Position numbers and translations under genes: made by a program. Below are positions 1 to 45,089 of a stretch of 64,000 nucleotides of DNA, one piece after another. This DNA comes from Glandiceps talaboti (taxonomy: Eukaryota; Hemichordata; Enteropneusta; Spengelidae). Under the pieces are notes generated by a model, which worked only from the letters and a program-made list of their open reading frames with translations, did no database searches and was not told the DNA's origin. The stretch spans positions 22,136,121 through 22,200,120 of the forward strand of contig NC_135559.1 of assembly GCF_964340395.1 (NCBI RefSeq), in the 5' to 3' direction. How positions within the stretch are numbered: position 1 is the first letter of the stretch; each line of letters starts with the position of its first letter.

Positions 1-33537
<33,537 letters not shown>

Positions 33538-33630
33538 TTATGTTGACCTTTGACCCCTTACATTATGTCTTTCTTAACGGTAGTCCAATGGCTAAGAATA
33601 GCAATGTCTTTTGTGTAATACATTGTAGTT

Positions 33631-33636
33631 ATTAAA
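33631..33636 (+). promoter_or_regulatory. Possible polyadenylation signal ATTAAA
   Basis: ATTAAA lies 94 bp after the stop codon, in an AT-rich 3' region. It is the commonest variant of the canonical hexamer. No transcript evidence is available. Confidence 0.35.
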
Positions 33637-33639
33637 ACA

Positions 33640-36219
33640 ATTTTATATATTGACATTATTTCAAAGAGTCACAGTCTGATGAATAAGTTATCACTCATGT
33701 TTTCAGTTTAATTGAAAATAAGAAGTAAATGTTGGGTATGTTTGCCCGATGTATGTAGCTGTACATAATACTATATGACTAATGTTATATTTGAAAAGAC
33801 CTGATTCTGGGTCATTGGCGGTTAGTGGATTTATTTTATAAAGTAAGTATTCTGCAGACGAACCCCTTCTGATTATGTCATATTTAGATGGAGTTAGTGC
33901 AGATACACGACTAGTGGTATTATGAAACTTTTATCTAAAAATGCAGTAATGTAACATAATTCAACTGAGCATGCGTACACCATTGTTGTTGTATGATAAA
34001 GAGGGTCAATATAGCTTTAATTATGTAAATGTCAATAAGATAAATCGACAATTCTGAAATTCAAAGTCTTTAATGACATAATATCGATCCACGTCGATAA
34101 TCGTAAATCTATTGTGCGACGCCCTCATCGGTTGCAACAATAACCGTCACTGTAGTAATTAAACAGTTGACATGTTATCAACAACACTTGAAAACAATTC
34201 AAGATTTTAGATCTCGGCCAACGATTTGAATTGATCGTGTATCGCAATGTATGATAATACACGGTATACCGTCCATTCGTTTTCCGTATTCGGGTATATT
34301 GAAAACAATGTAAACGTATAATATGCAATCGTGTTCCCTTTTCCGTTTCTCTTTTGGTGAATGAAAAAAAAACGACATAAGACAAACGATCCGTTTTCCC
34401 ATTTTCATTTGAACGCGTGATAACAGAAAAATGAAAAATAGACATCCATATCGGTTCAGCACGAACCCAAACCATTTTCGTTTTTCTCAATTCGAATACA
34501 GAAAACGAATAGACATCCGGGCCATACACTGACCCGTTTACCCAATCATAATCGTGATCCCATTTAAAGTTACATCATTAGCACTGCTATGTCACAGCTT
34601 ATCCGTGACGTAACACGCAGGATGTTTGAATTTCTTCAAAGTAGTGTAACGCCATAACAAATTAATTGACCAAGGTGAGTTTATTTCCACACACCAATTT
34701 GGTATTCTGTTCAGGTTTATGTCTTCGCCTGTTAATTTCATTATCATTCTTTGGTTTGCAGTACATGTGTAACATTAACCCGAGTTCGATGGATACCCAT
34801 ATATGCGATGTAAATGTGTGATTGAGGTACCTGATGAGGTGTTCGAGCATTACACTCAAAAGTCTATTCACCACCATTCCCATTCGAATATCGTGTACAC
34901 CCTTCCATATAAGGAGTACGTATGTTGGTAACTTAAGCTGATACACCGATCAGTTACCGACGACTGACATTGTTGATGTAGAATACTAACATGAGTGCTT
35001 CTGTAGAAGTATGTACAAGTAGTTTCTTAGAACATACCACTTCCACTTGTACGCCCGCAGCGTTATTTATCACAAAACTTCAAACACAAGTTTAAACCTG
35101 GTTACATATTTGAATAGGAGATGTCTTCATACTTGATTAATTGTGCTGCCCCAAGCTATGTTGCCATAGTTACTGCACATTCATGATAAGCGGAAAATGT
35201 TTGTCCATCGTTCGCTTTCACAAACCTAAGTCATACATTAAACTTACTGTATATACATTCACAAAACTAGATATGGACGGCTGTTCTTATTCCGTTGCAA
35301 TTGGATACATCATAATGTCCACTGTCTAAAAATATGACTGTGTATATTTTAACACCTTAAACGCAGCCTACGGGATATATAAGTAAGCTTTCCAGTGTAG
35401 TGTATTTTGAATTACTGTATAGTTTACTTTACCAACGAGTAACATTGTCAGTGCTTGGATCTGTTATCATGACAGCTAATGTGCTGACAAGACCACAATT
35501 CCTAAATTTGATTTATCCCATAATTGGTCCTAAATTATGTCTTACCCCGGCATACAACACAAATATGAAATCCAATCATCTATTGTTGTTGAACAATGGC
35601 ATGTACAGCAGAATAACAAAGTCAAACTTCTCAGAACTCGACTCTATTCCCTTTTGTTAGATTTATGCAAAACGAGACACAATGACGGACTTGATATGTT
35701 GATTATTATGTGTAGTTAGTATAACACGTAGTCAGAATACTTAGATCTTGACGATTTTAACAAAGTAATTATCTTATATGGAACGCAATCAACTATAAAT
35801 TTGATTAACATACAAGATTGCTGCAGGGTAGGACTAATACTAAAACTAGACGCTATTGCAATAATCCGATTACATGACAAGCGTTGTATACAAATGAATC
35901 ATAAACAATAATTACTATTGAAATTAATCAATGCCATTCAATTGGGTCAAATTTTAAAGTCAAGATTTGAATAGTGATACCAATGCAAACTATTTATTAG
36001 CGGACTATGGTTGCCATATTGTATCACAATTCAATGTTGTTAATTAAAGTGGCGAGAGCTGAGTTTATAAACCTTTTGCTCAACTGAAAATACTTACATA
36101 AAAACCTTGATTAACTCAGCTTGTGCTCTTTAGGTAGTACACAACACCACGGGATGTGAATACTGTTTGTTAGATCAAGTCGTTCGAATGTGAAGTATGT
36201 AATTTCGGATTAGAACAAG
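33640..36219. other. Intergenic stretch, nothing established
   Basis: AT-rich sequence with only short frames. Two minus-strand frames (34125-34529 and 34662-34946) have no family resemblance I can name. No tandem array or inverted-ended element stood out. Confidence 0.6.
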
Positions 36220-37056
36220 TTATTCTGAGGTGAACTCTCGCAAACCCAACATCTCTAAATATCAATTCATGCTATTTGGCAGTCGTCAACAACTGCAGAA
36301 AATACCTGATCCTATTAAAATTTTATTTACTCGCGATCATGTTATTCACGCAACAACCATAGTGCGAATTGTTTTGGTCTCAGACTTGACCCTAAACTCA
36401 AATGGTCAAACCATATAGCCTACCTTTGCCGAGCGCACGGTTATCGACTAATTACCTTGGCGATCGAGCTAGACGGTGTATCCCTATACAGTCCGCAAGA
36501 ATATCATCACAGCTACAGTTTTGTCACTCCTGGACTACTGTGACACTGTTTATTCAAACTGTAGTATAATATTTAAAAACAGCTTCCAACGTATAATTAA
36601 TTTCCAGTGTGGGCTAAAAAAAAGTCTGAACACATCCCTACCGCCAGAATTCAACTTGATTGGCCAACCATCCAAGAGCGACACAGACACAACTTCAATA
36701 AACTTGACAAAAAATGTTACTAACAAAGTACCATTATACCTTTCTGAACTCTTAACAACCAGTTATTACCATTCATAAATACAGCACAAGGACCAAATTC
36801 CAGATTTCGAAAGCCCACTCCTGATCCTTTAAATACAGGGCATTCACCATTGCAAATAGTTCATCAATCTAAAAACACTGCATTCTCCCACTCCCCTCGG
36901 TGTTCAATATATACAGTTTTGCATCTGTCACGTGTATTTGTATTTTAAATCTGCATTTCTATTTGTTATATTTTGCAATTGCATGAAACCCATATAATGG
37001 ATGCATTGCCGTTTATAAATAATAAAAAAATAAATAGATAAATAAATAAATAAATT
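36220..37056 (+). mobile_element. Degraded non-LTR retrotransposon (LINE) 3' fragment
   Basis: Three frames together give the end of a LINE reverse-transcriptase protein. KYQFMLFGSRQQLQKI (near 36260) is followed in another frame by FGLRLDPKLKWSNHI (near 36370), then in a third by TVLSLLDYCDTVYSNC (36507-36560) and FQRIINFQCGL. These match the F-G, L-G-x-x-L-D-x-x-L-x-W-x-x-H and L-x-Y-x-x-x-V-Y motifs of Jockey/CR1/RTE-type elements. Frameshifts and stops make it a dead copy. It ends in an AATAAATAAATAAAT-type tail near 37017-37056. Confidence 0.75.
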
Positions 37057-37350
37057 AGATCAAGTCAATCTAATGTGGATGGAATCATCAAGTCAGTCGT
37101 TCTTGTATAGATTCGATCAAACCTTTCTATTTGTAGCATAGCATATACATTCACTGTGTAGCTTAAATCACTAATACATGTCAATGTCGTCAATGAGGCA
37201 AATAATTACATGTGAACTTGGTTATCAACAGTTTAATAAACGCGTTTGTACGTGTGTGTGTGCAAGAATTGGAACTCGCAACGATGTTCAACGTTTCGAT
37301 TGGCAATAAAGCTGTGAATTGTTTAATTTAAGTCTAAACACTTGACGTGT

Positions 37351-37442
37351 TATACAATATCAGTACACTGTCACCAATACTTAGATAAAGTCACGCTATA
37401 CAATGTGAGTACACTGTCATCAATACTTAGATAAAGTCACCT
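37351..37442. repeat. 46-bp tandem duplication
   Basis: Units starting TATACAAT at 37351 and 37397 share AGTACACTGTCA and AATACTTAGATAAAGTCAC. Confidence 0.85.
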
Positions 37443-37580
37443 AAATTAGTACTTTAATAAAACTGTCTCTCTTATTACTATCTCCTGGTTACTTGTCCTC
37501 CAAACTTTGATTACATCAACGTCGCACGTCTACATACTGGGTGCAATTTTATTTCCTTCGTAGCTCGTAAACTGTAATGA

Positions 37581-37670
37581 AAAAACTGATTAACTGTTTG
37601 TTACTTGTACTGTGGCAGATAGATAAAAAACTGATTAACTGTTTGTTACTTGTACTGTGGCAGATAGATA
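37581..37670. repeat. 45-bp tandem duplication
   Basis: AAAAACTGATTAACTGTTTG begins two virtually identical 45-bp units at 37581 and 37626, each ending CTGTGGCAGATAGAT. Confidence 0.9.
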
Positions 37671-38569
37671 AAAACCTCACATATTTTAATCACCCAGCAA
37701 ATACAATATTGATGATTTTCCCTGAGCAAGTCGATGTACAAATCGCTGAATAACTTATTAAATCTATTTTACATCTATAAATGTCATTAAACATTAGTTC
37801 GAAAACTGTAGAGGCGAACCTACATTTTCAAGGAGCTTCCTTCTTGTGTGTCTACTCAGAGCTTAGTTACCATAGTAACAGTAAGAAAGGATGCACCTGG
37901 CTCTAAAGACTGGCTTTCTTTCATTCCTGTCTCCTACTTTAATATATTCTCCAACGTTCACTTCATTCCTTGGTGTATAGAACAATTGTATATTGTGAAA
38001 CTCAATTAGTAAAACCTGTCTTTAGTAAAACAGTGTTTAGTGTGAAACGTCTTCTGTTTTGTCTTGAGTCGCGTTGGACACGTCGCACTCGTATATATCA
38101 GTCAAGACTCTCCTGTTGCAGTCTCCTTCGCGGAAATCATTAAAATGACATGGAGCTAAACTTTGAGGGTACTTGTAAATCAGTGACAAACTAGACACAT
38201 CACTTATTTAATTGGTCAAGCTAGTCAACAAGTCTTCGCACACATATTTTGGTCAACATCTGTCAAAGAATTCCAAATTGAATGTACTCTTACAATTTAA
38301 TAGGTTTAATAGGTGTAGAGACTTTCTACACTATTTTCACATCATCTTCACTGTCACACTTACTAAACTAGCACTAATTGTAACTGTTTAAAGTGTTGCT
38401 TGTCGCCATGGATACTTCAAAGCATATGTTGTTATTTATAGATGTAGATACTGACGAGATAACAGTAAGTATCTGGCATCGAGAGACGAAATAAAAAGGG
38501 AAATTGAATATAATATAAATGTTACGATGTTATCATAAATAAACTAACTTAGCGTAATCACCAAGTAGA

Positions 38570-38760
38570 CAGCTTCAAGTACGTTGAGTTAAACACCAAG
38601 CATATCAACAATTTCTTTCTAAAACTATTAGGAACTGGAACTCACTAAACCGTGATTTGAAAGTCAGTCAGGACATTGATGCTTTCAAGGATAAACTCCA
38701 TAAGTATTGACTACTAGGTTTTGTGTGCATACCCCTCCCAGCTATGGTATCATAGAGTTT
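38570..38760 (+). pseudogene. Second LINE remnant (C-terminal end of ORF2-type protein)
   Basis: The frame at 38624-38710 reads TIRNWNSLNRDLKV, DIDAFKDKLHKY and a stop. This is the familiar end of LINE reverse-transcriptase proteins (R-x-W-N-x-L, then the F-K-x-x-L block). NNFF just before it is in a different frame, so the copy is broken. The following bases may be its 3' untranslated end. It lacks the A-rich tail seen in the 36.2-37.05 kb fragment and is probably a separate insertion. Confidence 0.6.
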
Positions 38761-39300
38761 AGCTGGTATTATACCAGGTAGAGATTGAGAAGTCATATTT
38801 AACAACTTAGAGTTGTTTACAAACAGCCTTACTAAATGAACCAACACAACCAGACTATGGGAAATGACGAACAAGTCAGTACTTGAATGAAATCCTATAT
38901 GGTTGACAAAACTCAGTTCATATTTACTAGAATGACTTGGTAATTCTTACTATATTTGGACCACGTGTTAAAACATGGTTCTACTTCTAATTACTTGTAT
39001 ACACATTCACATATCGCCCACAAAATATGCACGCACATATAGCTGTAATCTCTGGCAATGTATTCAGCCAACGAAGCGATTGAGAATTGTTAGAGGAAAT
39101 TGGTTTTACTCAGAAATAGTGATCATGCTCACTGTGTCTGATTTACCAGTCCATGAAAGTAAACGTTAAAATTACTTCAAAGGCAGTGAATTATTTTTCC
39201 GTGCCATGTAGTTTGTTTAATTGCATTACTCACTTTCCCTGCAGTCACTACGTGATCTTTAACATATACGTGTCAAACCAATCATTGCAACTCATACATT
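38761..39300. other. Intergenic, nothing recognised
   Basis: Ordinary AT-rich sequence; short frames only. Confidence 0.55.
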
Positions 39301-39305
39301 TCATC

Positions 39306-39307
<2 letters not shown>

Positions 39308-39380
<73 letters not shown>
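39308..39380. repeat. (GA)n microsatellite
   Basis: About 34 GA dinucleotides ending in a G-run. Confidence 0.97.
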
Positions 39381-39381
<1 letters not shown>

Positions 39382-39455
39382 AGATTTCTGTACAACTAAT
39401 AAATTTTTCTGTACAACTTCAAGATGACTTATTCAAATCGTCTTTCTTGTTGCTA

Positions 39456-39762
<307 letters not shown>

Positions 39763-40082
39763 GACACTTCCGACTTCAAACTGTGGACTAGAACGAGTGC
39801 CTTTCAATAATAAAACTAACCGGAGATTGACAGCAACAAGAAGTTCACATCATTTATTGGAAACTTGACATTAGTTCTTTTCATAGGCGGTGACATTTTG
39901 ACAAGTGACATTAAGTACACATCATAGTTGTAATGTTACTATGTATACGTAATAGGATGTAATTGTAATTGTAAACTTACATATTCACTATCTACATACT
40001 CTTTCTGTATGACTAGACATGTTCACAGTCATCACTTTCAATGCCATTCAGGAAACCGTTCTTTCACTTCCAAAATATCACT

Positions 40083-40192
40083 ATACATACATACATACAT
40101 ACATACATACATACATACATACATACATACATACATACATACATACATACATACATACATACATACTTACACACATACATACATACATACAT

Positions 40193-40234
<42 letters not shown>

Positions 40235-40256
40235 GCACGCACGCACGCACGCACGC
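40083..40256. repeat. (ACAT)n-(ACAG)n-(ACGC)n compound microsatellite
   Basis: Tetramers step from ACAT (about 110 bp) to ACAG (about 40 bp) to ACGC (about 20 bp), one substitution at a time. Confidence 0.96.
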
Positions 40257-40259
40257 ATA

Positions 40260-40515
40260 TGATGCCGTCTGTATGACAATTAATGGGAAATATATGATGC
40301 CGTCTATTTGGTAAGTAATGGGAAATATATGATGCCGTCTATTTGGTAAGTAATGGGGGAGTATATGATGCCGTCTATATGGTAAGTAATGGGGAGTATA
40401 TGATGCACTCTATATGGTAAGTAATAGGGGAATATATGATGCGGTCTATATGGTAAGTAATAGGGGAATATATTATGCGGTCTATATGATAAGTAATGGG
40501 GAGTATATGAGAAAG
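40260..40515 (+). repeat. 35-36-bp minisatellite carrying TGGTAAGTAATG
   Basis: GTAAGTAAT recurs at 40311, 40346, 40382, 40417 and 40453, with a mutated ATAAGTAAT at 40489. Units contain TATATGATGC and GTCTATATG. As in intron 4, each unit holds a strong 5' splice-site-like string, but no exon is known here. Confidence 0.9.
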
Positions 40516-41912
40516 TATGATCTTTTGAGAAAGCATGACAACAGACGCTGAAAAAAACTTGTGAAAGTGAACAAGCCTTTAAAGGTAACCTGACTTACTT
40601 GAAATGTCTACGACACTATTGTAATAAACGTCAGTATGGTAAACATCTTAAATGAACACATTGATATATAACTGTTTTTGGGTGAACGTTCTTGTATTAG
40701 TGAGTTCCATGTTAGTCATCCACACCGGTCTGTCGTCAGACTGGACAATTCCATATCCGATACAATTAGACAATACAAGACATCGCAATTACTTGGTTTT
40801 AGTATGCATGTTTTAGTTTCCCAGTCGTCGTGCAGACTTGGGTATATCTCGGGTCATTTCATATTCAGGTTAAAATGTCTGTTTTGTAATTATACCTTAT
40901 TAATATTGGAACCCCACCCCCACCCCTCTTCTCTGCCGCTCACACTTAATATCCCTGCCTACGAAAGTTTAGTGAATTTGCAATGACATGAAATGACGTG
41001 AAGCAGAAGAAACATATATAGTCAGTAGTGTTTTGTTGCACCAAATAAATTTCGCTGATATCAACATTGATTGATTGTATGGTTTGACAGCTGATGACAC
41101 TGTGAAGTAGTTATAGAGAATGTTGTCCATGGTGTATTTCATACAAGAACATAATTTGAGAAAGGAACTGTACTAAATAATGTAAGCAGGTTACGTTGTA
41201 AAATATTGCACGCCAGTGATTTCCTAAGGTTCGTACTAATTTAGCTTTAAAACGTACGATTGATTTCATTGGCTAGCTTCGGTTGATTTACGTATAAGGC
41301 GTGTATACATACATCAGGTATACACCATTGATATTGTCTGAAAGAATAACGAACACACGAACACGTTTTTGCTTTTCATATCAATATTTTCAATTTGCAT
41401 TCACATTATAAACTTTCTGGTTGTTTTGAATGGTCAATTTATTTTTACTTTTAAACAATCGTCTTATTCACTTTCCACAATATTCTCGTCACCACCAGGA
41501 CATATTTTCTCGTATAGAATAGACTGACCTAAAGAAGAAGGTGGGAATGTAACCGTTCTACCAAATCGAATGTCTATCTACGGTTGTGAGTACTACCATT
41601 GATATGTAAACTTGGCTAGATAGTGTTATTGTCATATGCAATTTCTTCTGCATTGACTATGTTATTAACCAGGTTGTCATTCAAGCAAATACACAGAGGC
41701 AATGAAACGTTCTCACATTAAAGGAAGAATGTGTAATTTATATAAAAATAATAACCATGTATATCATCTGTACGTCACAGTTACAAAACATTCGCCTACT
41801 TAGGGAGCTTTCTTTGTCAATATAGAGCATCATAAAGGGTTTGTTGATCGTCTGAGTTCTATACGTTGTACTGTCGTGGTATAATCTTCATACGAGTAGT
41901 CATCATATAGAC
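40516..41912. other. Intergenic, nothing established
   Basis: A 102-codon + frame at 40678-40986 has no recognisable domain. The stretch directly before 41913 could be a promoter/5' UTR if the candidate first exon is real; TATAAT at 41880 is the only promoter-like string. Confidence 0.5.
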
Positions 41913-41946
41913 ATGGCTTATCCGATCGGACTTCCGCTGCTTCTTG
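41913..41946 (+). CDS. Possible first coding exon with signal-peptide-like start
   Basis: ATG at 41913 (context GACATGG) encodes MAYPIGLPLLL, a hydrophobic start of the signal-peptide type. It is followed at once by a consensus donor, CTTG|GTGAGT (41947), and a pyrimidine-rich intron start. It would be a 34-nt phase 1 coding exon. I could not find a matching downstream exon in the remaining 22 kb, so chance is quite possible. Confidence 0.25.
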
Positions 41947-42472
41947 GTGAGTTCCTTTTTTGTCTCTCTCTCTCTCTCTTTTTGAACGAAGAATTACTTT
42001 GTTGAATTTTAAGTTTATATGATATAGTGGGCACCATTTCAGCTTTTAGACGTATTTGACGAAATCAAGGAGTTTCGTAACTGTGTTATATTATATAAAG
42101 ATCGATCAAATGTTGTAGTATCTTGCCTTGGTCATTATCACACTATTTAAGGTGAATTAAAAACTGCAATTTTTGAACTTAAAACATCATTGAAAATCAA
42201 ACGATTTGACGTTGTCCAAACTAAGCTAATCTAACTCGTTATTAATGTATATTCAATAGTTTTGACAGCGACATACAAAGATTCGACAACAAATTGCACT
42301 CTGTTTTTTTAAGTCTAACTATTTGTTATATACATATAGATCATACAGTGAAGAATTAACCAAACAGATTATTAATGAATACAAAGAAACATTAACGTTT
42401 AAATAAATCCTATAATAAAATAAATATGGAAAGAATGAACATGGAAAAAGAACGAGTAATTAGTGCACCAAC

Positions 42473-42528
42473 ATGTATGTATGTATGTATGTATGTATGT
42501 ATGTATGTGTATTGTTGTAGTTGATGTT

Positions 42529-42562
<34 letters not shown>

Positions 42563-42605
42563 CGTCGTCGTCGTCGTCGTCGTCGTAGTCGTAGTCGTTG
42601 CTGTT
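42473..42605. repeat. (TGTA)n and (TTG)n-(TCG)n microsatellites
   Basis: TGTA tetramers at 42473-42508 are followed by TTG and then TCG trinucleotides at 42529-42602. Confidence 0.95.
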
Positions 42606-43609
42606 GATATTGTTATATAAATAACTAAGTATTGGGCCATTCAATTCCTTGCGTGTTATAATGATATACTTTACAAGTAGTCGAGTTATAACAGAGAAAA
42701 TAGACATGGAGAGTGTCTAATCGGTAACCATTCATCATTCAAATAATCGTCACTAATATAGATACTTCTTTCAATTGTACTTGGTGAGTCTAGGTTTAAA
42801 CCTATGTGTATCTAAGTAGCGCTGTCGGGATATATTTGTCCTAGAATGACACGCTGGTCTTTCTTTATTTTCTAAGATTGATAACGCTAGTGTAACACAA
42901 CAAGTTGTTTTGACAGTAAAAGTACTTATCAATTGTAATGAAACAAGACTTTTATAATGCTTTAAGTCGTTTAAGTCAAACAGATGTAAATAGTCATTCA
43001 GAAGGAATTTGATGTATCTATGTTTTCAACAATATTAAGTGTGATTTCATGTTTGTTTGTTTGTTGATATGTTACAATGAATCGAGAGAAGATGAACACC
43101 AAAATGTATCTGTAGTTTACCATCTCATCACAAATTTACTATTTTGCTCCAGTATGCAAATGATCCAATACGACTTAATCCAAGGTATAAGGATGTTATA
43201 AGTCATTACTCGGAGTTCCATGTTTCTAATTGCGATCATTGGACGACTAATATATTAAGATTGTCAATGTGTACATGTACGTAACACGTACAGGTAAATG
43301 TATGTAGATGCGCATGCATTACGTGACAAAACTTCTGACTTCTTATGGGGTTTCCTTCTATGGTTGGCGAGGTAGAATTTAATCTCGTAGCGGCATTTCG
43401 AAATCAGATCTTTTGTTGAGTAGCTTGCTTTTTTCAGCTTTCATTGTGCATAGTTTTTCAATTAAACACAGGTTACGTTACGTGAAATATTGCCTCTTAC
43501 TGCGTCAGCAAACAATTCTACTTATACTATCACTTTGATTACATATTTACATTTGCTGTGTTTTACAGTGCTCTATTATATGTGAAAATGTAATGATAAC
43601 TTACATCAA
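42606..43609. other. Intergenic, nothing recognised
   Basis: AT-rich sequence without long frames or tandem structure. Confidence 0.55.
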
Positions 43610-44455
43610 CAGTTTTACATGACTGTGACATCAACAGTGGTACATGACTGTGGTATTTGCATTCATTAACAGAGGTCCGTGTCTGACATTAACAGGGGTC
43701 CGTGTCTGACATTAACAGTGTTACGTGACTGTGCTATTAACAGTGATACGTGACTGTGCCATTAACAGTGTTCCGTGTCTGACATTAGCAGTGTTACGTG
43801 ACTGTGACATTAAGTGATACATGACTGTGCCATTAACAGGGGTCCGTGTCTGACATTAACAGTGTTACGTGACTGTGCTATTAACAGTGATACGTGACTG
43901 TGCAATTAAGTGTTACGTGACTGTGACATTAACAGTGTTACGTGACTGTGACATTAAGTGATAAGTGACTGTGACATTAACACTGTTATGTGACTGTGAC
44001 ATTAAGTGTTACGTGACTGTGACATTAACACTGTTATGTGACTGTGACATTATGTGTTACGTGACTGTGACGTTAACAGTGATACGTGACTGACATTAAG
44101 TGATAAGTGACTGTGACATTAACACTGTTATGTGACTGTGACATTAAGTGATAAGTGACTGTGACATTAACACTGTTATGTGACTGACATTTAGTGTTAC
44201 GTGACTGACATTAACAGTGTTACGTGACTGTGACATTAACAGTGTTACGTGACTGTGACATTAACAGTGTTACGTGACTGTGACATTAACAGTGTTACGT
44301 GACTGACATTAACAGTGTTACGTGACTGTGACATTAACAGTGTTACGTGACTGTGACATTAACAGTGTTACGTGACTGTGACATTAACAGTGTTACGTGA
44401 CTGTGACATTAACAGTGTTACGTGACTGTGACATTAACACTGTTATGTGAACCTG
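43610..44455. repeat. 25-bp minisatellite (TTACGTGACTGTGACATTAA)
   Basis: The unit is GTTACGTGACTGTGACATTA plus ACAGT. It is regular at 44200-44440 and shortened or mutated further left (20-21-bp units lacking ACAGT or TGTGAC). ACGTGAC recurs in most units. Confidence 0.93.
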
Positions 44456-44544
44456 ACTATCTATCTATCTGTCTCTCTGTCTGTATGTCTGTCTGTCTGT
44501 CTGTCTGTCCCTGTCTCTGTCACTGTCTCTCTCTCTCTCTCTCC

Positions 44545-44607
<63 letters not shown>

Positions 44608-44630
44608 TCTGTCTCTCTCTCTCTCTCTGA
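44456..44630. repeat. (TCTG)n/(CT)n microsatellite
   Basis: CTAT and TCTG tetramers are followed by about 110 bp of CT dinucleotides. It directly abuts the 25-bp array. Confidence 0.95.
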
Positions 44631-44939
44631 AAGACGACAGCAATGATGTAACTATATCAATATATAAGGCAAATATATCAACTGGAAAATATTACAGTAT
44701 AATAATACATAGTTATTGACATAATAATGCCATGACGACATGGTAGAAGTACGTGTATGTTAATAGTTGTTGCTGCGATAACGGAAAGGTAGAGGGTAGA
44801 AGACAACAACCTGTATAGGCAATGACAGCCGTCTTGATAGTGATGGAAAGGTTATCAAGTGAGATTGTAAGTGTTTTAACACATGATGGGTATCGACGCT
44901 GCATATAAACGATGTCGGCAGTTAGTTGTCAGATATCTA

Positions 44940-45012
44940 CAGTGTACTTATATCTACAATGTACTTATATCTACAGTGTACTTATATCTACAATGTACTT
45001 ATATCTACAAAT
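44940..45012. repeat. 17-bp tandem repeat, about four copies
   Basis: GTACTTATATCTACAGT/AAT units start at 44944, 44961, 44978 and 44995. Confidence 0.9.
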
Positions 45013-45089
45013 TTAACACACAAACACTAGGAAAACATTACAGGAAATATAAAATAATATGATCGTAAGAGCGAGTGGTAAATTATTTA

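Noticed and set aside
34125-34946. Two minus-strand frames of 134 and 94 codons
   Set aside because: No recognisable motif, no supporting splice context, ordinary length for AT-rich intergenic DNA.
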